Shown piece after piece: positions 58,043 through 64,000 of a stretch of DNA of 64,000 nt. The notes under the pieces are model-generated. The model did no database searches and had not been told where the DNA came from. It worked only from the letters and a program-made list of their open reading frames with translations. The position numbers and the translations under genes are program-made. This DNA comes from Mytilus edulis. Lineage: Eukaryota; Mollusca; Bivalvia; Mytilida; Mytilidae. The stretch covers positions 22,410,647 to 22,474,646 of the forward strand of contig NC_092357.1 in NCBI RefSeq assembly GCF_963676685.1, in the 5' to 3' direction. Each line of letters starts with the position of its first letter. Position 1 is the first letter of the stretch.

Positions 58043-59227
58043 CGCATTGCTTTCGTTTTTATATTAAATGCTTTTTGCGAGTTTAAGGTTCATTATAACA
58101 AATGGACAAAAATTGCTGTGTTTAGAGTACAAAAAACTACTCCGAGTACGGACTACATTCATCTTTCTTTGATGGTACATGCATACTCTATTTATAAAAA
58201 ATATACCGAACACTTTATCCCATTTACGGATTAGTATTAAAAGTAGTGCATTTCAGTGAAGAAAACAAATAACAATAACTTCTACTTTTTTCCGTCCTAC
58301 AGACTTGACGAAGTCTAATGGCAATTGGTCACGAAGTCTTGTGGCAAGTGGTCACTTTGTCTAATGGCAAATGGTCAGTGGATCTAATTGCAAATGGTCA
58401 CAAAGTCTAATTGCAAATGACCAGTGAATCTAAGTAGACATGGTAACCATTTGCCATTAGATTCACTGGCAATTCGCCATTAGACATGGTGACCATTTGC
58501 CATCAGATTCACGGGCCATTTGCCATTGGACATAGTGACCATTTGCCATTAGACACAGTGACCATTCGCCATTAGATCCACTGACCATTTGCCATTAGGT
58601 TCACTGACCATTTGCCACAAGACTTGGTGACCAATTGCCATTAGACATAGTGATCATTTGCCATTAGGTCCACTGACCATTTGCCATTAGACATAGTGGC
58701 CATTTGCCATTAGATTCACTGACAATTTGCCATCCGACATAATGATCATTTGCCATTAGATTTACTGACCAATTGCCATTAGACATGGTGACTATTTGCC
58801 ATTAGATTCACTGACCATTAGACAAAGTGACCATTTGCTATTAGATTCACTGGCAATTCGCCATTAGAAATGGTGACCATTTGCCATCAGATTCACGGGC
58901 CATTTGCCATTGGACATAGGGACCATTTGCTATTAGCGACATAGTGACCATTTGCCATTAGACATAGTGACCATTCGCCATTAGATTCACTGGCCAAAAA
59001 AGCAAAAGTGTCGGACAAAAAGCTAAATAATCGGACAAAAAGCAAAACGGACAAAAAGCAACGGACAAAAAGCAAAAGTGTCGGACAAAAAGCAAAATAA
59101 TCGGACAAAAAGCAAAACGGACAAAAAGCAACGGACAAAAAGCAAAAGTTTCGGACAAAAAGCAAAGTAATCGGACAAAAAGCAAAAACGGACAAAAAGC
59201 GAATTGCGGACAAAAAGCACCGTATCA
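58043..59227. repeat. Right inverted repeat of the 15.6-kb element
   Basis: Mirror of 43660-45002: unique part 58043-58300, 23-bp units 58316-58985 with an orientation flip at about 58435, then GGACAAAAAGC units 58988-59222. It is 158 bp shorter than the left arm, mainly by minisatellite copy number. Confidence 0.85.
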
Positions 59228-59935
59228 TACGATACTATGTAATCATCATAAGGAGATTCATCAAAGCTATCCAACTGCTCAGAACTGTTTACAACTTATA
59301 CAGAGAGAGTTCTGACTGGTTGTGTGTAATGGTTATCAAAAAGAAATTTAAAAAAATTGTTTTTGTTCAATTCAAGTCCATTCGTACCATTAAACATAGT
59401 TTTGCATGGGTAATAGTGTGGATAAAAGTAACTTTATACTGTAAATCAATTCATTTCTCATCATATACCGGTATACCCAACCACTGTGAAATATTAAGCA
59501 ATTGCTGACTTGGCTATTGAACACATTTTTAAATTGCTCATGCATGTTTGAATGCTTAAGGAAAAACCAGTTGACGTCAAAGGGACGGGTATGTGCATTT
59601 TTTTCCTATTTTATAATTTGTTTCTCTTTTCTTTTCTCAATTGCATTCGAACCAAATCAATGTTTCTTATCAATTTGAAACAGAATATTTTATTTTCTTT
59701 CAATGAACAGAAAATCAAATGTTTATACACCAAAAGCAACATGTTTCTCCCAATAGTTCGATAAAATCGAATGTGTCTTAGTCAATGCTGCAGCCGAGTA
59801 TTTTTTCTGCCCCTTGGAATAGATTTTTTTTTTTTTTTAAATTTTAAATTTTAAATTTTCTTTAAAATTCAATACCTTACGAATATTGTGTTCGTTTAAA
59901 ATCATACTACCTGTTTTTTTGCAATTTTATTAACA

Positions 59936-60317
59936 TGTTTAACCCCGCCACATTCTGTATGAATGTTTGTCCCAAGTCAGAAGCCTGTAATACAGTGGTT
60001 GTCGTTTGTTGCTGTTTTACAGGTTTGATCTTCGTTCATTTTGTAAGCCCCATTTATGGGCATTATGTTTGCAGGTCTGTGCGTCCGTTCGTTCGTTAGT
60101 CCGTCTGTTTGTCCCGCTTCTGGTTAAAGTTTTTGGTCGAGGTAGTTTTTGATGGAGTTGAAGTCCAATCAACTTGGAACTCAGTACACAGTTCCCTATG
60201 ATATGATCTTCCTAATTTTATGCAAACTTGTTTTTTTACCTTATTTTCACGGTCCACTGAACACAGAAAATGATAGTGCGGATGGGGCATCCGTATACTA
60301 GGGACACATTCTTGTTG
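59936..60317 (+). repeat. Family A piece followed by family P copy
   Basis: 59936-59985 has CATGTTTAACCCCGCCACAT and TGTCCCAAGTCAGAAGCCTG, the part that precedes the tail block at 23880. 60047-60317 is family P (GTCTGTGCGTCCG, GGTTAAAGTTTTTGGTC, GACACATTCTTGTT). Confidence 0.65.
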
Positions 60318-60334
60318 TACATAAATTAGACCGT

Positions 60335-60665
60335 TAGATTTTTTTTTCGTTTGGGTTGTTTTACATTTGTCATTTTGGGTCTTTTATTACTTACTATGCG
60401 GTATGGCTTTGCTCATTGTTGAAGACAGTACGGTGATCTATAGTTATTAATTTCTATGACATTTTGTCTATTGTGAAGAGTTGTCTCATTGGTATTAAAA
60501 GAAAGAAGTAAAATCACAAAAAAAGTACTATTTCCCAGCAAATACGTCAGGGGTTATATATAAAAGAAGAAGATGTAGTATGATTGCGAATGAGACAAAT
60601 CTCCACAAGAAACCAAATGACACAGTAATTATCAACAAAAGATCACCGTACGGACTTCAGCAGTG
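60335..60665. repeat. Family B copies in opposite orientation
   Basis: 60335-60500 reads plus (GCGGTATGGCTTTGCTCATT, GTCTCATTGG). 60560-60665 reads minus (AAGAAGATGTAGTATGATTG, GAGACAAATCTCCA). A further minus copy is at 61927-62050. Confidence 0.6.
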
Positions 60666-61084
60666 AACTAGTGATTGTGGTTAAAATTTACAGACAGTCT
60701 GGTGTTAACCGTTTTGGACATAATTAGTTCGTAAACCTTCGAGGATTTTTTTTGTATGAAAATTGGTTAGAACCTTATCTCCAAGACCAAAAAAATCATC
60801 TAAGTTTGATTCTTTTTTTAATTCTGTATTTTATGGATAAATGGACTCCCTTTCAAGTCACCACTACACTTTGATACTGACAGCAGCAGTCGTAAGAGAG
60901 ACACAGGGTTCCAAGGATTCCCTTACCTTTTTTTTATATAATGCCTCTCTTTTCTATAGTAGTTTAAAGTCGACGTTGCCATGGAGATATTTGGTTTGCC
61001 AGACATACCTGTACCGATGCTTATCCTGATTTTGTTGTTTTGCTCACTTTATATGTATGTATATGTTTTATTCTATTATACTTT

Positions 61085-61865
61085 TAAATTAAGATTATAA
61101 AGTGGAGATGTGGAGGATGAATATCAATTTCTATTCCAATGTGTTAAATTTAATGATGACCGCATTCATCTATTTCAAGAGATAACTAAAAGTTGCCCAA
61201 ACTTTTTAACTCTTAACGCAAGAGATACACTGATATGGCTTATGAACACAGAAGATAAGTCTATTCTCACTGCTGCATGGTAATTTATTTCGAAAAATTG
61301 TTAATTATGTGGCTTTCTTGTCTGCTTCAGACACGAGGAGGACTGTGTAAATAACACAGCTCCTTGAGTACCGCCCCTTGGTGTCTGTTGCAGTAGGGAA
61401 ACCTTCAATATTTTCAATACCTATTACTGCAGTATATTGTATTTGCTGTGAATATACATGAAAGTTTTACATTTCTGTTTGCTTTTCTGCATCAGATACG
61501 AGGAGGATTTTTAGAGCTTTTAAGATCACAATCCTAGAGCATCGTCCCTTGGTGTCTGTTTCAGCTAAACAATCATTTATATTTATACATTTCCAGCAAA
61601 ATATATTAAAATCAAGTGAGAAAAAAAATAAAAAAAATAATAACTAAATAAATAAAAAAATAAAAAAAAACTCTCGAGTAGCAACTCTTAAATATTTTTT
61701 GTATTTAACAAATAATACCTGTATCACTTTATTTCAATAGTTTATTTTATAATGTTATGTAAAATACTGTATGTTGTATCAATTATATATGTTATGTGTA
61801 TATATGCCCCCCCCCCTTTGGGACCTAATTTGGAAAAATAAAATTTATCTCATCTTATCTTATAG
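61085..61865 (+). mobile_element. LINE 3' end (C-terminus, 3' UTR, (ATCTT)n tail)
   Basis: The frame GDVEDEYQFLFQCVKFNDDR, KSCPNFLTLNARDTLIWLMN, TEDKSILTAAW then TAA is the cysteine-containing C-terminus common in one group of non-LTR elements. The 3' UTR has two units of GTCCCTTGGTGTCTGTT (about 61373 and 61543), as at 15803/15919, and ends with TTGGGACCTAATTTGG and ATCTCATCTTATCTTATAG. Probably the family whose RT fragment is at 14550-14995. 5'-truncated. Confidence 0.7.
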
Positions 61866-63654
61866 TGATTGATATTATAACTATTACTGATGTACTCCTT
61901 TTTTGACATTCTTTTACCAATTATATATAAAAAGAAGATGTGGTATGATTTCCAACTCTCTACAAGAGACCAAAATGACACAGACATTAACAACTGTAGG
62001 TTGTATAACAGTACAACATAAGAACGAACTATAAAAATCAGTTGAAAAAGGCTTAAATCATCAGATGGACAAAAATACAGGTGGACGTGGCCGGGTACTT
62101 GTACATCCCAACAATAAAAATACACTAGGAACAGTTCTGAGAGTACTCGCAGTTAATTGACAGCTAGTTCAAAGCCACTAACAACTAATAAAAACATCAT
62201 GCATCTAAGACTAAATTATGTCCGTTTGTTTTGTTCACACAGCGTTGTTAATATAATGTATTTTTATCCAACTGTCATACAGGTTCGAGGTTTAGCTAGA
62301 TATACAAAAGGAAATGCCTGTACCAAGTCAATAATATGACAATTGTATTCCATTCTATTGATGTGTACGAGCTTTTGATTTTGACATTTGATAATGAACT
62401 TTCCGATTTGAATTTTCCTGGTAGTTCGATATTTTTGTTACATAATTCTTTGATCATTCATTAAGTCATGGTCATCAAATGCAGCAAAGCTTATTCATTT
62501 TACATAGACTGATTGTTGGTCAGTTCCTTCCCTTTGTCATCCGGTTTGTTTTGTTTGCTCATGTTCGTAATCTAGTGATATTGCGAGGGTTTGTTTTCTT
62601 ATTAGTATATTGCCAGTGATCAATTGCTTCCCTCTTTGCCACGGTACTTATGCTACTCAGGTTGTGAGCTATGTATGTTGCCATGATTTGTGTGATATCC
62701 TTGTTGGCAAAGTTAGCTTGATACCAACGTTGTCAAGGTTCGTTGCTATCGATTTATTCATGGTTCGTGCTGTATGTGTTTTTTTTCCTGTCATGTTGTC
62801 TGAGTTCGTTTACTAGCCATCATGGTTTTCGTCGTTCATTACTTGTAAGTAATGGATACAATTTGCATATAGACCAACAAATAATTTGGATAAAAACTTC
62901 CTTTAACGTTACAAGTAGTATGTCGGAAATACATTTTCATCTTTCATTTTGCGATACATATTGTAAAGTTTTAAAGGAGATTGAACTTAATTTACAAACA
63001 AATATAACTGAATATGTAATCCGTGTACCTGTTAAAATCAAAGCAGACTAAAGTTCATATCATGATATCTCATTTTACCTATCAAATTAAAATTATAGCC
63101 AATAAATATAAATATAATTAATCTCAATAAGTCAGATTTACACTTTTCTATTGAAGTATTGATTATAATGACTAGTATGCCAGTCGATTGCTGATTATAT
63201 TTATCATTTTATTCATTGCACGAACGATTATTAATATATTTTGAATTTTAAAATTTTATACAAACGGTCAGTAACCTCTAAAATAAGTTAAATACAATAT
63301 ATAAAAGTCGTTTGATCATTAACTTGTTAATAATTAAGAGTAAAAACGGCGAAAAACAAGATAAATAAGGAAAATGAGAAAAGTCAGCTTTTTTCCAAAA
63401 ACTCAATAAAATTTTAATAGTGATTTGATCAATCAGAATAAAGTCAATTTTCTGTTACAGCATCGATTTCAATGTTCACCACATTCTACCTTATATTTTG
63501 GTATTTACATATCAGTCAGTGAAATCTCAGTTTTTTATAATTTTATTGCGACAGAAAAAGAGGTTCCAAAAGTCTCTAATACACAGTATTATCGACTAAA
63601 TACTTAATATATAATATATATATATATGATTGGGAAGTACTGACATTTTTGAAA
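61866..63654. other. Intergenic or P450 upstream region, no exon identified
   Basis: Contains the family B copy 61927-62050. Short open frames at 62610-63051 are not recognisable. A first P450 exon would be expected somewhere left of 63748, but I could not pick it out. Confidence 0.4.
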
Positions 63655-63740
63655 ATCCATTGGTGGCCTTCGGTTGTTGTCTGCTTTTTGGTCGGGTTGT
63701 TGTCTCTTTGACATATTCCCCATTTCCATTCTCAGTTCTA
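63655..63740 (+). repeat. Family A tail directly before the P450 exon
   Basis: GGTCGGGTTGTTGTCTCTTT, CATATTCCCCATTTCCATTC, CTCAGTTCTA. The T/C-rich end lies immediately before the AG acceptor at 63746-63747. Confidence 0.75.
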
Positions 63741-63747
63741 TTTTTAG

Positions 63748-63844
63748 ATTCACCGCATGGAAGCATTCGTTATGGAGAAGGTTAGGTTATCCAGGACCGA
63801 TACCATTCCCTTTTCTTGGCAATCTTAAAGAAATGGCACTTAAG
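63748..63844 (+). CDS. Cytochrome P450, one early exon (gene continues beyond the window)
   Basis: The exon (acceptor TATTTTTAG, donor AAG|GTAATA) carries one base finishing a codon and then 32 codons: FTAWKHSLWRRLGYPGPIPF PFLGNLKEMALK. The G-x-PGP-x-P-x-PFLGNL block is the proline-rich hinge that follows the N-terminal membrane anchor in microsomal P450s, needed for correct folding. W.R...PGP is closest in feel to CYP3/CYP4-type clans, but the family cannot be set from 32 residues. The haem cysteine, I-helix and ExxR motifs would be in later exons. It could also be a lone pseudo-exon. Confidence 0.75.
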
Positions 63845-64000
63845 GTAATACTGCAATGGTGGATTACTTCATTGATTAACAGATTTTAAAAAAACATGTT
63901 CAGCCCTAAATAGTATATATATAGATTTTATGGATATTTAAGGAATGACTGTAATATTTTTTCTGTCTACGAAGTAATAACATCAAAAATGTGGTGCACA

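Larger units (their letters stand above)
43660..59227. mobile_element. 15.6-kb element with 1.2-1.3 kb inverted repeats and TSD TACGAT; possible decayed Polinton/Maverick
   Basis: The outer ends TGATACGGTGCTTTTTGTCC (43660) and complement (to 59227) are flanked by TACGAT at 43654-43659 and 59228-59233. The inverted repeats run 43660-45002 and 58043-59227 and contain in order a GCTTTTTGTCCG minisatellite, a 23-bp minisatellite and about 260 bp of unique sequence ending in AAAAACGAAAGCAATGCG. Length, arm length and the 6-bp TSD fit Polinton/Maverick elements. Just inside the left arm, decayed frames at 45192-46110 support that. No intact polymerase, integrase, ATPase, protease or capsid gene was recognised in the 13-kb interior, which contains several smaller elements. 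A minisatellite-armed foldback element carrying unrelated DNA is the alternative. Confidence 0.65.

Noticed and set aside
62610..63051. Possible P450 first exon
   Set aside because: Hydrophobic stretches are present, but no membrane anchor followed by a fitting donor phase for the 63748 exon could be found.

Overview
This is spliced eukaryotic nuclear DNA. It is AT-rich, with short exons in long introns, GT-AG borders and dense mobile DNA. Several dispersed repeats look like ones I remember from bivalve genomes, most like a marine mussel (Mytilus-type). That species guess is recollection, not a search result. No rRNA, CRISPR array or operon was seen.

Three host genes can be supported, all on the + strand. 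(1) 1234-7482 is the CWC25 spliceosome factor, eight coding exons that join in phase to 470 codons; its N-terminal exon(s) lie upstream of the window. (2) 19266-30588 is a five-exon gene for a protein of about 340-365 residues that I do not recognise; its second exon's 3' end has been amplified into a tandem array. (3) 63748-63844 is one early exon of a cytochrome P450, running off the right edge. Weaker exon candidates are at 43346-43448, 34655-34770 and 55073-55527.

The rest is mainly mobile DNA, and the structures are unusually readable because target-site duplications (TSDs) survive. 9665-11300 and 18322-19012 are the two halves of one non-LTR retrotransposon (minus strand), split by a 7.0-kb element (11301-18321). 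The ends of that element are inverted arrays of a 21-bp minisatellite, and its TSD is AGCTTT. Nested inside it are a hAT-like element within a hAT-like element, a LINE fragment, a long-TIR element and a tRNA-derived SINE-like head. 20968-24735 sits in intron 2 of the unknown gene: it has perfect 54-bp terminal inverted repeats (TIRs) starting CACAGTG and a 5-bp TSD, the signature of the Transib/RAG superfamily, and it carries a nested reverse-transcriptase fragment. 31091-37526 is bounded by CCCAGTAAACA termini and contains a double-hairpin palindrome. 43660-59227 is a 15.6-kb element with about 1.2-1.3 kb inverted repeats largely made of minisatellites and a 6-bp TSD (TACGAT). Just inside its left arm are decayed reading frames resembling the region ahead of the DNA polymerase in Polinton/Maverick loci.

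The two long-inverted-repeat elements (7.0 and 15.6 kb) share a design: minisatellite arms in opposite orientation and a 6-bp TSD. These, with the CACAGTG element, are the best candidates for something undescribed. Stretches not listed showed nothing beyond AT-rich sequence and fragments of the same repeats.
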